Position numbers and translations under genes: made by a program
Shown here: in pieces, positions 26,221 through 34,238 of the stretch
Position numbering within the stretch: position 1 is the stretch's first letter
Layout of the letters: each line of letters begins with the position of its first letter
From: JANMES01 sp038329865
GTDB lineage: Bacteria; Planctomycetota; Phycisphaerae; Tepidisphaerales; Tepidisphaeraceae
DNA: 64,000 nucleotides
Assembly (NCBI GenBank): GCA_038329865.1
Contig: JBBQNK010000009.1
Location: 37,259 to 101,258 of the forward strand
Reading direction: 5' to 3'
The notes under the pieces: model-generated
What the model was told of the DNA's origin: nothing
The model's database searches: none
Seen by the model: only the letters and a program-made list of their open reading frames with translations

Positions 26221-27414
26221 ATGGCCGAGAATCGTGGCGTCGCCTACATCAAGCCGGGCGTTGTTGAAGTGCATTCGATCGATTTTCCAAAGCTGGTCGA
26301 TCCGACCAACAAGAAAAAAGCCGAGCACGGCGTCATCCTCAAGATCATCTCCACCAACATCTGCGGTTCCGACCAGCACATGGTGCGCGGCCGAACGACC
26401 GCTCCGGCGGGCCTTGTGCTCGGACATGAAATCACCGGCGAAGTCATCGAGACCGGGCGCGATGTGATCTTCATCAAGAAGGGAGACATCGTCTCCGTGC
26501 CGTTCAACATCGCGTGCGGGCGTTGTCGGAATTGCAATGAAGGTCGCACCGGCATCTGCCTGAACGTGAACCCCGCCCGTCCCGGCGCGGCGTACGGTTA
26601 CGTGGACATGGGCGGCTGGGTCGGCGGGCAGGCGGAGTACGTGATGGTTCCCTACGCCGATTTCAACCTGCTGAAATTCCCCGACAAGGGCGAAGCGATG
26701 GCGAAGATCAAAGACCTCACGCTGCTCAGCGATATTTTCCCAACAGGTTACCACGGCGCCGTGACCGCGGGCGTCGGCCCGGGCATGATCGCTTACGTCG
26801 CCGGCGCCGGTCCGGTCGGCCTGGCATGCGCGGCCTCGTGTCACTTGCTTGGCGCGGCCGTCGTCATTGTCGGCGATTTGAATAAAGACCGCCTCAAGCA
26901 GGCCAAGAGTTTTGGCTGTGAGACGATCGATCTGACGAAGAACGCCACGCTGGCCGAGCAGATCGAGCAGATCATCGGCGTGCCGGAAGTGGATAGCTCG
27001 ATCGACTGCGTCGGCTTTGAAGCGCACGGCACGGGCAAGAGCTCCGACGTCGAACGCCCCGCCACCGTGCTCAATCAGATCATGGAAGTCACCCGCGCGG
27101 GCGGCCAGCTCGGCATCCCGGGCTTGTACGTCACCGGCGATCCGGGCGCGGTCGATGAAAACGCCAAGATCGGCATGCTCGGCATTCGCATCGGCCTGGG
27201 CTGGGCGAAGAGCCACTGCTTCCACACCGGCCAATGCCCGGTCAAGAAGTACAACCGCCAGTTGATGATGGCGATCCTGCACGACAAGATCAAAATCGCC
27301 AAGGCCGTCAATGTGAAGACGATTTCGCTCGACGAATCGCCCAAGGGTTACAAGGATTTCGACAAGGGCGCGGCGACGAAGTTCGTTATCGATCCGCACG
27401 GGATGGTCGCGTAA
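26221..27414 (+). CDS. fdhA: glutathione-independent formaldehyde dehydrogenase
   Basis: 397-residue zinc MDR enzyme, closely like the Pseudomonas putida NAD-dependent formaldehyde dehydrogenase that needs no glutathione. The catalytic zinc ligands sit in NICGSDQHMV (Cys) and VLGHEITGE (His). The structural zinc is in CGRCRNCNEGRTGIC. PARPGAAYGYVDMGGW is the family-specific insertion, and AGAGPVGLACAAS with VIVGDLN is the NAD site. LGWAKSHCFHTGQCPVKKYN is also typical. GGAGG lies seven bases before the ATG. Its divergent neighbours convert formate onward, so the locus reads as formaldehyde to formate to CO2. Confidence 0.95.
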   Translation: MAENRGVAYIKPGVVEVHSIDFPKLVDPTNKKKAEHGVILKIISTNICGSDQHMVRGRTTAPAGLVLGHEITGEVIETGRDVIFIKKGDIVSVPFNIACGRCRNCNEGRTGICLNVNPARPGAAYGYVDMGGWVGGQAEYVMVPYADFNLLKFPDKGEAMAKIKDLTLLSDIFPTGYHGAVTAGVGPGMIAYVAGAGPVGLACAASCHLLGAAVVIVGDLNKDRLKQAKSFGCETIDLTKNATLAEQIEQIIGVPEVDSSIDCVGFEAHGTGKSSDVERPATVLNQIMEVTRAGGQLGIPGLYVTGDPGAVDENAKIGMLGIRIGLGWAKSHCFHTGQCPVKKYNRQLMMAILHDKIKIAKAVNVKTISLDESPKGYKDFDKGAATKFVIDPHGMVA

Positions 27415-27437
27415 TTTTCGCTTCCTGAAACGCAAAA

Positions 27438-27475
27438 CAAAGAGGCCGAGAAGAGAAATCTTCCCGGCCTCTTTG
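27438..27475. terminator. bidirectional intrinsic terminator
   Basis: CAAAGAGGCCG pairs with CGGCCTCTTTG, and inside it GAAGA-GAAA-TCTTC forms a tetraloop stem with one mismatch between the two. It stands between the convergent fdhA and cpaF genes, with A-rich and T-rich edges usable in both directions. Confidence 0.85.
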
Positions 27476-27499
27476 CTATTCAATTGTCTCGTTCAATCT

Positions 27500-28891
27500 C
27501 TAGAGCTTGCGGACCGGTGAGCCCATGAACAGTTCCATCGGCAGCTTGAAGCCGGCCGCATCGAGCTTGGGCGTGCAGTGCGGGCGTTGGCCGGTCGTGC
27601 GGAGCGTGCCGCAGGATTTGCCGTTTGCGTCGAGCTGCTCTTCGTAGCGGAACAAGTCCTGCTGGATCAGCTTGTCCCCTTCCATGCCAACGATTTCGGT
27701 GATGTGCGTGATCTTTCGGCTGCCGTCGCGCAGGCGGCTTTGCTGCACAATCAACTGCACGGCCGACGCGACCTGCTCGCGGATGACGCGGATCGGGAAA
27801 TCGATTCCGCCCATGAGCGACATCGTTTCGATTCGGCTGATCGCGTCGCGCGGCGTGTTGGCGTGCAGCGTAGTGAGCGAGCCGTCATGGCCGGTGTTCA
27901 TCGCCTGCAGCATGTCGAGCGTTTCGCCGCCGCGGCATTCGCCGACGACGATGCGCTCGGGCCGCATGCGGAGCGAGTTGCGGACGAGTTCGCGGATGGT
28001 CACTTCGCCGGTGCCGTCGAGATCGGGCTTGCGGCTTTCCATGCGGATGACGTGATCCTGGCCGAGCTTCAGTTCTGCTGCGTCTTCGATCGTGACGATT
28101 CGCTCGTCGTCGGGGATGAAGCTCGAAAGTACGTTGAGTAGTGTCGTCTTGCCCGAACCGGTTCCGCCGCTGACTATGATGTTCAGGCGCGCACGCACGC
28201 ACGCCTTGAAGAACTCGGCGATCGGCGCGGTCATCGCGCCGAAGCGGATAAGGTCTTCAACGGTCATCGCCTTCTTGCCGAATTTGCGGATCGTGATCGT
28301 CGGCCCGTCGATCGTGCAGGGAGAGATGGTCGCGTTCACGCGCGAACCATCGGGCAGGCGGGCGTCGACCAGCGGCGTCTTGGAATCGAGCCGGCGGCCG
28401 AGTGGAACGATGATGCGGTCGATGATTTTTCGAACGTGGGCGTCGTCGTCGAACGTAACCGGCGTGAGCACCGGCTTGCCGCCGCGCTCGACGTAGATGC
28501 GGTCGGCGCGGTTGACCATCACTTCAGTGACCGAAGGATCGTCGAGAAACGCCTGGATCGGCCCGAAGCCGAAGAATTCGGCGATGACATTGCGGAACAG
28601 TTCGTCGCGCATGGCGACATCGATCGTCGGGGCAATTTCACTGATGGCGGTGTTGACCAGTTGAATGACCTGCTGCCGGTCGGCATCGGTCGGGTCGGTA
28701 AAGGTCGGCTCTGTGGAAGTGCAGCCCACCTGCTTGACGACGTCGCGGCGGAGACGATTGAGTTCATTCATCCGCGTACGGTCGACAGCCGGCGTTTCAA
28801 CTTTCACCGCGTCCGGTGCCGATGGGATCGGCGGCGGCGTGTGAGGCGTCTTGTCTGCAATTTTTACGGCTGGCTCTTTGGTGAACATCAT
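27500..28891 (-). CDS. cpaF: CpaF/TadA-type secretion ATPase
   Basis: 463-residue type II/IV secretion NTPase of the CpaF family that powers Tad/Flp pilus assembly. Key motifs are IIVSGGTGSGKTTLLN (Walker A), TIEDAAELKLGQ (Asp box), RPERIVVGECRGGETLDMLQAMNTGHDGS (Walker B and His box) and the N-terminal IQAFLDDPSVTEVMVN domain. The first 40 residues are Pro-rich and disordered. No other tad gene (rcp, tadB, tadC, flp) is present nearby, so it acts with products encoded elsewhere. Two adjacent ATGs (28891 and 28888) are both possible starts; no clear ribosome site precedes them. Confidence 0.93.
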   Translation of the reverse strand: MMFTKEPAVKIADKTPHTPPPIPSAPDAVKVETPAVDRTRMNELNRLRRDVVKQVGCTSTEPTFTDPTDADRQQVIQLVNTAISEIAPTIDVAMRDELFRNVIAEFFGFGPIQAFLDDPSVTEVMVNRADRIYVERGGKPVLTPVTFDDDAHVRKIIDRIIVPLGRRLDSKTPLVDARLPDGSRVNATISPCTIDGPTITIRKFGKKAMTVEDLIRFGAMTAPIAEFFKACVRARLNIIVSGGTGSGKTTLLNVLSSFIPDDERIVTIEDAAELKLGQDHVIRMESRKPDLDGTGEVTIRELVRNSLRMRPERIVVGECRGGETLDMLQAMNTGHDGSLTTLHANTPRDAISRIETMSLMGGIDFPIRVIREQVASAVQLIVQQSRLRDGSRKITHITEIVGMEGDKLIQQDLFRYEEQLDANGKSCGTLRTTGQRPHCTPKLDAAGFKLPMELFMGSPVRKL

Positions 28892-29074
28892 CCGTTTGAC
28901 CCCGTCAATCAGTTTTCGATCGGCATGACCGATTGGTCGCGCCCGCTGAAGATCATCGGGAGAAAGATCGACCGACTGAATGATGGGATGATGAAGGCCA
29001 ATAAAGTGAAATTGGCTTCAACGACGATGTGACGGAAAAGCGGGATTTCTGCGAAAAAACAGTATTGGACGTGA
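28892..29074. other. intergenic region, nothing recognised
   Basis: This 183-base gap lies between cpaF and dapB, both on the minus strand. I see no gene, repeat or terminator. It probably holds the cpaF promoter. Confidence 0.4.
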
Positions 29075-29866
29075 CTATTTCAGCCCAAGAACATCGGCAA
29101 TCACGTACCGCCCCGGCTTTTGTGTGTCGATCCATTTTGCAGCTCTCAGTGCGCCATGTACGAAGGTATCGCGATTAGTGGCGACATGGCCGAGTTCCAG
29201 TCGCTCGCCCAGCGAAGCAAAGTACGCCGTGTGCTTGCCGACTTCATCGCCGATGCGGAGCGAGTGCATGCCGATCGTGCCGCGCACGCGGGTGGCGTCA
29301 TCGCCATGGCGGCCGTAGACGAGAGAGTCTTTTGTCTTGCCTGTGGACTTAAGAATCGCCTCGGCGATTCCCGCCGCCGTGCCGGAGGGGGCGTCTTTCT
29401 TGAAACGGTGATGGCCTTCAACGATTTCGATGTCGTAATCATCGCCGAGCATTTTCGCGACTTCGCCCGCGACCTTACAAAGCACCGCCACGCCCAGGCT
29501 CATGTTCGGCGCTTGCAAAATTGCGATATCGCGCGAAGCGATGTCGATCGCGTCGTGATCTTTCGCGCTCAACCCCGTGGTGCCGATGACCATCGCAATG
29601 CCGCGATCGTGACACGCCTTGAGCCAATGACGCATCGACGGCGGCGAAGTGAAGTCGATCAGCACGTTCGGCGTGGGCTTCAGATCGAACGTGATCGGCA
29701 CGCCGATCTTTCCGATGCCCGCGATTTCGCCGGCGTCGCGCGCCTGGTTGTCCGATTCAGGCCGCTCGATCGCGCCGAGGATTTGAAAATCGCCGCTCTG
29801 CTTCGCGAGCGCGATCAGCCGCATGCCCATTCGTCCGCCGGCGCCGGTAATGGCGATTGATGTCAT
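29075..29866 (-). CDS. dapB: 4-hydroxy-tetrahydrodipicolinate reductase
   Basis: 263 residues. DapB performs the NAD(P)H-dependent reduction step of lysine/diaminopimelate synthesis. The Rossmann motif is ITGAGGRMGMRL, the substrate region is IEIVEGHHRFKKDAPSGTA with the catalytic His and Lys, and DFTSPPSMRHWLKA and MVIGTTGLS are typical. The C-terminus GRYVIADVLGL is complete. The start lies one base after the thrC stop (TGAAATG), so it is translationally coupled to threonine synthase. Joining two branches of the aspartate pathway in one operon makes metabolic sense. Confidence 0.96.
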   Translation of the reverse strand: MTSIAITGAGGRMGMRLIALAKQSGDFQILGAIERPESDNQARDAGEIAGIGKIGVPITFDLKPTPNVLIDFTSPPSMRHWLKACHDRGIAMVIGTTGLSAKDHDAIDIASRDIAILQAPNMSLGVAVLCKVAGEVAKMLGDDYDIEIVEGHHRFKKDAPSGTAAGIAEAILKSTGKTKDSLVYGRHGDDATRVRGTIGMHSLRIGDEVGKHTAYFASLGERLELGHVATNRDTFVHGALRAAKWIDTQKPGRYVIADVLGLK

Positions 29867-29867
29867 T

Positions 29868-31343
29868 TCAATACTCCCGGATGGGCACGTTCGTGCTCGA
29901 TTTTTTGAATTCGATTCCCGCCAGCATCGAAGGATCGCCGCCGAGCGCTTTGATGATCGACGGCAAGTCGTCGTCCACCTGCACCGGGCGATTGGAGAGC
30001 TTGCCCTTCGGCTCGGTCTTGGGCGCGAGGTCCTGCACGCTCTTCATATCCAGGCCGGTGTGGTACTGAACCGTGACGTTCGGGTCTTTCAGCTCGTGGC
30101 CGGTGAGGATGCAGGCGACGGTGTCGCTGGGGCTGATGATTTGCTCGTCGAGCAATTTCTTCAGGCCGGCCACGCTGGCGGCGCTGGCGGGTTCGCAGCC
30201 GAAGCCCCATCTCGCGACCATCGCGCGGTGCTCGAGGATTTCGTCGTCGGTTACTTCGCGGACTACGCCGTTCATGAAGTCCAGCGCCCGCAGCGCCTTC
30301 GGCAGGTTCACCGGCCGGCTGATTTCGATCGCGCTGGCCACCGTGTGCGGGCGGTAATTGCTCTCGTCCATCGCGGCGTACAGCTTGCCGACTTTTTCTT
30401 TGTCGAAGTTGCCGGCGTTCCACTTCAGACCTTCGTTGTTCACGAGTTGATGCAGCGTGTTTGCGCCGTGTGCGTTGATGATCGCCAGCCGCGGGATTTT
30501 CTTGATCAGACCGAGCTCTTTCAGCTCCATGAACGCTTTGCCGAACGCGCTGCAGTTACCCATGTTTCCGCCGGGGACGATCACCCAGTCGGGGCTTTCC
30601 CAGTTGAGGGCTTCGAGCACGCGGTACATGATCGACTTCTGCCCTTCTAGCCGGAAGGGGTTGACGCTGTTCATCAGGTAGATGCCCATCTTCGGAACGT
30701 CGACCGCGATCTGCCGGATGCGGCGGAGGCAGTCGTCGAAATCGCCGGTGATCTGCAGCGTGAGCGCGCCGTAATCGAGCGCCTGCGAAAGTTTGCCGAA
30801 GGAGATCTTCCCCGTGCCGATGAAGACGATGCCCTGCATCTCGGCCAGCGTCGCGAACATCGCGAGCGACGCTGAGGTATTGCCGGTGCTGGCGCACGCG
30901 ACTTTGTGGGCCCCGACCATGCGAGCGTGCGTGAACGCCGCCGTCATGCCGTTGTCTTTGAAGCTGCCGGAAGGGTTGAGTCCTTCGTATTGAAGATGAA
31001 GGCAACCGGGTTTCATCCCCATCCGCCGCGCGAGCAGGTCGGCCTGCTGCAGCTGCGTGCGACCTTCGCCGATGGTGACGATGTCTTCGTCCGTGCGATA
31101 GAACGGCATCAGCTCGCGGAAGCGCCAGACGCCGGAGAAATCGAGCCGGCCCTGGATGCCAGTGCCCTTGGTCGCCCAGCGGTGTTCAAAAAACCCCAGG
31201 CTTTTCGGCACGGAGAGCCGAGACCAGTCGTAAATAATATCCAGCAGCGAGCCGCACTTGGTGCAGCTGACTTTCACATCGCCGATGTCGAACGTGGCGC
31301 GACATTGCGGGTTGATGCACTGTTGATGGGCGGCGCTGGTCAT
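29868..31343 (-). CDS. thrC: threonine synthase
   Basis: 491-residue PLP enzyme converting O-phosphohomoserine to threonine. The first 40 residues form a zinc-ribbon-like start (CINPQCRATFDIGD and SCTKCGS), found in many long threonine synthases. The PLP lysine lies in GLNPSGSFKDNGMTAAFTHA, the phosphate loop is near ACASTGNTSASLAMFA, and VPGGNMGNCSAFGKAF follows. The C-terminal third carries EPASAASVAGLKKL, typical of the fold. It is cotranscribed downstream of a NUDIX hydrolase and a rhomboid protease (34-base gap) and directly upstream of dapB. Confidence 0.95.
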   Translation of the reverse strand: MTSAAHQQCINPQCRATFDIGDVKVSCTKCGSLLDIIYDWSRLSVPKSLGFFEHRWATKGTGIQGRLDFSGVWRFRELMPFYRTDEDIVTIGEGRTQLQQADLLARRMGMKPGCLHLQYEGLNPSGSFKDNGMTAAFTHARMVGAHKVACASTGNTSASLAMFATLAEMQGIVFIGTGKISFGKLSQALDYGALTLQITGDFDDCLRRIRQIAVDVPKMGIYLMNSVNPFRLEGQKSIMYRVLEALNWESPDWVIVPGGNMGNCSAFGKAFMELKELGLIKKIPRLAIINAHGANTLHQLVNNEGLKWNAGNFDKEKVGKLYAAMDESNYRPHTVASAIEISRPVNLPKALRALDFMNGVVREVTDDEILEHRAMVARWGFGCEPASAASVAGLKKLLDEQIISPSDTVACILTGHELKDPNVTVQYHTGLDMKSVQDLAPKTEPKGKLSNRPVQVDDDLPSIIKALGGDPSMLAGIEFKKSSTNVPIREY

Positions 31344-31377
31344 GAGAGGTACACGTTAGAGGCGGATGTGAAAAAGG

Positions 31378-32205
31378 TCAAAACGCCTTGCGGCCTCGCG
31401 AGGTTTCCGCCAATCGCTGGCGCTCCGTCGCCCGCTTGAGGGCTTTTTTCTCAGCTCCGGTCAGGCTTTGCATGCCTTGTTGCGAAACTTTTTCGAGAAT
31501 GCGGTCGATCTGTTCCTGCTCGCGGATTTCAACCTGCACGCTGCGCTGCTTTCGCCGGCGACGCCATTCGTATTGCTGCTTGGCCAAGATCGGCCCCGCC
31601 AGCCACGGCGCGGCGAAGCCGAAGATCAACCCGCCGAGGTGGGCCGCGTCGGATAAATCACGATCGGCGGCGGCCGACAGTAAAAAGATGACGCCGATGA
31701 TCGCCACGCCCACGCGAATCGGGATGCCGAAGAGGAATTGCATCTCCGGGTAGAGCAGCGCGACCGCGCCCATCGCCGCCATGACCGAGCCGCTCGCGCC
31801 CAGCAGCAACCCGTGATTGAAAAACAGTGAGAACAGCCCGAAGACCAATCCGCCCGCGATTCCGCCCAGCGTGTAGAACGTGAACGCCTTCAGCGGGCCC
31901 CACCGCCGCTCGAGCGTCGGCAGAAAGAAATAGATCATCAGCATGTTGATCGCCAAGTGCCACGCACTCACATGCAGGTATTGATAGGTGATGAACCGCC
32001 ACGGTTGTTTCCATGCCAAGCCGCGCATGTAGGTCAGCAATCCGAATTCGGAAATTGCCTGTTTACTGACGGCCTGCGCGAGGTAGATAAGAAGGCACGC
32101 AAGAATGAGCCCGCCCGTCAGCCGGGTGAACGGCGGCAGGCGGAAAGTCACCGGCGGAATGCCGCCGTTATCGTCTCGGTTGTAGGGTCTATCTTCCCAG
32201 CCCAT
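31378..32205 (-). CDS. rhomboid family intramembrane serine protease
   Basis: 275 residues with about six membrane helices. The catalytic dyad is visible: Ser in LLLGASGSVMAAMGA and His in LSDAAHLGGLIFGF. HVSAWHLAINMLMIYFF is the conserved loop-1/TM2 block. A cytoplasmic tail (about 210-275) with EQIDRILEKVSQQGMQSLT and GAEKKALKRATER resembles the short helical domain often fused to rhomboids in planctomycetes and Bacteroidetes. The start codon overlaps the NUDIX stop by one base (TAATG). Substrates are unknown. Confidence 0.92.
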   Translation of the reverse strand: MGWEDRPYNRDDNGGIPPVTFRLPPFTRLTGGLILACLLIYLAQAVSKQAISEFGLLTYMRGLAWKQPWRFITYQYLHVSAWHLAINMLMIYFFLPTLERRWGPLKAFTFYTLGGIAGGLVFGLFSLFFNHGLLLGASGSVMAAMGAVALLYPEMQFLFGIPIRVGVAIIGVIFLLSAAADRDLSDAAHLGGLIFGFAAPWLAGPILAKQQYEWRRRRKQRSVQVEIREQEQIDRILEKVSQQGMQSLTGAEKKALKRATERQRLAETSRGRKAF

Positions 32206-32750
32206 TACGTCACCTTTTCGCCCGTCCTTAAGAATCGATCATACATTAACAAGGTCGCGATGGTTTTGCTGTCTTTGATCTCGCCGAACTGGATCATTTC
32301 CATCGCCCGTTCCCATTCCACCGGCATTACTTCGATCTCCTCATCCTCCTGCAAGGCCGACCGCGTCTTCTCCAGATCATACGCTGCGAAAAGGTACATC
32401 TTCTCGGTCAGAATGCCCGGCGACGCGTAAAAGCTGCCGATCGGCTTCATCCGGCCGGCCAGGTAGCCGGTTTCTTCCTGCAACTCGCGACCGGCGCAGT
32501 TCATGGGGGATTCGCCCTTCTCCAGCGTGCCGGCCGGCAGCTCGATCAGCGTCTCACCTACGGTGTACCGGCGGTTGCGGATCAGCAAAATCGTCGTCTC
32601 GCTCAGCACCGGCAGGATCACCACCGCCCCCGGGTGCACCACCACTTCCTTGCGGATCCGCGCGCCGTTCTCGTCGGCCAGGTGATGAATCTCCAGCCGC
32701 ACCTTCTTGCCATCGTAGAGGACTTGTTTTTCGATCAGGTTAATATTCAT
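32205..32750 (-). CDS. NUDIX hydrolase, ADP-ribose pyrophosphatase type
   Basis: 181 residues. The NUDIX box fits GX5EX7REUXEEXGU: GTLEKGESPMNCAGRELQEE followed by TGY. Upstream EVVVHPGAVVILPVL and RRYTVGETLIELPAG are typical of ADP-ribose and nucleoside-diphosphate sugar pyrophosphatases. I start at ATG 32750 (MNINLIEKQVLYDG); an in-frame upstream ATG adds 20 codons of promoter sequence. A TACAAT -10-like hexamer on the minus strand lies at 32773-32778. It is the first gene of the NUDIX-rhomboid-thrC-dapB operon. Confidence 0.88.
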   Translation of the reverse strand: MNINLIEKQVLYDGKKVRLEIHHLADENGARIRKEVVVHPGAVVILPVLSETTILLIRNRRYTVGETLIELPAGTLEKGESPMNCAGRELQEETGYLAGRMKPIGSFYASPGILTEKMYLFAAYDLEKTRSALQEDEEIEVMPVEWERAMEMIQFGEIKDSKTIATLLMYDRFLRTGEKVT

Positions 32751-32821
32751 GGCTCGTCCGTAGGGACAATTGATTGTAACAATTGCCGAAAGTTTTCGCA
32801 GTTGTACCACGCCTTCCGGCG

Positions 32822-32895
32822 AATGCAGAAATCAGCATGCAGAATGCCGAATGAAGACTGTTAAATTCTGCACGCTGCATTCTGACTTCTGCATT
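32822..32895. repeat. palindromic element, family G (GCAGAATGC words)
   Basis: The left arm AATGCAGAAATCAGCATGCAG continues with AATGCCGAAT, and the right arm is ATTCTGCACGCTGCATTCTG followed by ACTTCTGCATT. It lies in the divergent promoter region of the NUDIX operon and argJ. Related copies occur at 45413 and 59516. Confidence 0.88.
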
Positions 32896-32909
32896 TCTCC
32901 CGCTACAAT
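32882..32909 (+). promoter_or_regulatory. candidate promoter of argJ
   Basis: CTGACT at 32882-32887 and TACAAT at 32904-32909 with a 16-base spacer. The -35-like hexamer falls inside the right arm of the palindrome, and the -10 just beyond it. The argJ ATG follows 20 bases later. Confidence 0.45.
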
Positions 32910-32929
32910 CCTCGCCCCAAGGAGAACGC

Positions 32930-34135
32930 ATGGCCGAATTGCATTTGTTGTCGCCCAAAGGGTTCAAAGCCGGCGCGGTTCACGCCGGGATTAAGTCGAA
33001 GAAGACGCCCGACGTCGGCCTGCTCGTGTGCGACCGCCTCGCCACCGCGGCGGCGGTGTTTACGACGAACAAAGTCTTCGCCGCGCCGGTGAAGATCGGC
33101 CGCGAGAACATCGCCGGCGGGAAACTTCGGGCGGTGGTCGTCAACGCCGGCAACGCCAATGCGTGCACGGGCCGGCAGGGAGAAAAGGACGCGCGATCGA
33201 TGTGCACCCTCGCCGCCGCCGCGATCGGGTGCGATGCGGGCGACGTGCTGCCGAGTTCGACCGGCATCATCGGCCATCTTTTACCGATGGATAAAGTGAA
33301 GGCCGGAATTTCCGGCGCATTCACGAACCTCGGCGACAGCGAAGCGCACGCTCACCAGTTTGCCGCCGCGATTCTCACGACGGATTTGAAACGCAAATCC
33401 GCTGCCGTGCGGATAAAAGTCGGGCGCGAGTTCGTCACGCTTGCCGGCGTGTGTAAAGGCTCGGGCATGATCGGGCCTCGCATGGGGCCGCCGCACGCGA
33501 CGATGCTGGCGTATCTCACGACCGACGCCCGCCTGCCCGCGCGCGTTCTTCAGAAGCATCTCAACGCCGCCAGCGATGCGAGCTTTAATGCAGTCACTGT
33601 GGACGATCACACGAGCACCAACGACACCGCCGCCATCCTCGCCAGCGGAATGGGCCCGGCGATCGATTCCCCGCGGGCGCTGGCGACTTTCGCCGCCGCC
33701 CTTGATGACGTCTGCCAATCGCTCGCGTACCAGATCGCGGCCGACGGCGAAGGCGCGACGAAGGTGGTAAAGATTGTCGTCACCGGCGCGTACTCACTGT
33801 CCGACGCCCGCGCCATCGCCCGCGCGATCGCCAACAGCCCGCTGGTGAAATGCGCGATGCACGGCAACGACCCCAACTGGGGCCGAATCGTCTCCGCCGC
33901 CGGCCTGTGCGGGGCGGCGTTCGATCCGGACCGTGCCGTGCTCAAACTGCAGGGCATCACCGTTTTCCGCCACGGCACGCCCATGAAATTCGACGCCGCC
34001 AAAGCCAGCAAATCGCTCGCCGCCGCCGAAGTAATCGTCGATCTCACCTGCGGGCTCGGCAAACACGCCGCCACGGTGTGGACGTGCGATTTGTCGAAGG
34101 AATACGTGACGATCAACGCGGAATACCACACCTGA
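32930..34135 (+). CDS. argJ: bifunctional ornithine acetyltransferase / N-acetylglutamate synthase
   Basis: 401 residues. ArgJ recycles the acetyl group from N-acetylornithine to glutamate in the cyclic arginine pathway. The precursor self-cleaves before a conserved Thr; here the site reads KGSGMIGPRMGPPHATMLAY, with the nucleophile in ATML. Four extra residues (GPPH) stand just before the usual ATM. NAGNANACTG, SSTGIIGHLLPMDK, TVDDHTSTNDT, DGEGATK and HGNDPNWGRI are family blocks, and the C-terminus ends at EYHT as usual. AAGGAG lies five bases upstream of the ATG. Confidence 0.95.
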   Translation: MAELHLLSPKGFKAGAVHAGIKSKKTPDVGLLVCDRLATAAAVFTTNKVFAAPVKIGRENIAGGKLRAVVVNAGNANACTGRQGEKDARSMCTLAAAAIGCDAGDVLPSSTGIIGHLLPMDKVKAGISGAFTNLGDSEAHAHQFAAAILTTDLKRKSAAVRIKVGREFVTLAGVCKGSGMIGPRMGPPHATMLAYLTTDARLPARVLQKHLNAASDASFNAVTVDDHTSTNDTAAILASGMGPAIDSPRALATFAAALDDVCQSLAYQIAADGEGATKVVKIVVTGAYSLSDARAIARAIANSPLVKCAMHGNDPNWGRIVSAAGLCGAAFDPDRAVLKLQGITVFRHGTPMKFDAAKASKSLAAAEVIVDLTCGLGKHAATVWTCDLSKEYVTINAEYHT

Positions 34136-34238
34136 GAATCAGCAACGCCCGCGAAAAGTGACCGGATTTTAAACCGCTTTCGCCCCGCGGCGATATTTCT
34201 TGCACCATTACGAATTGGCCGAGAAGATGTAACTCGCT

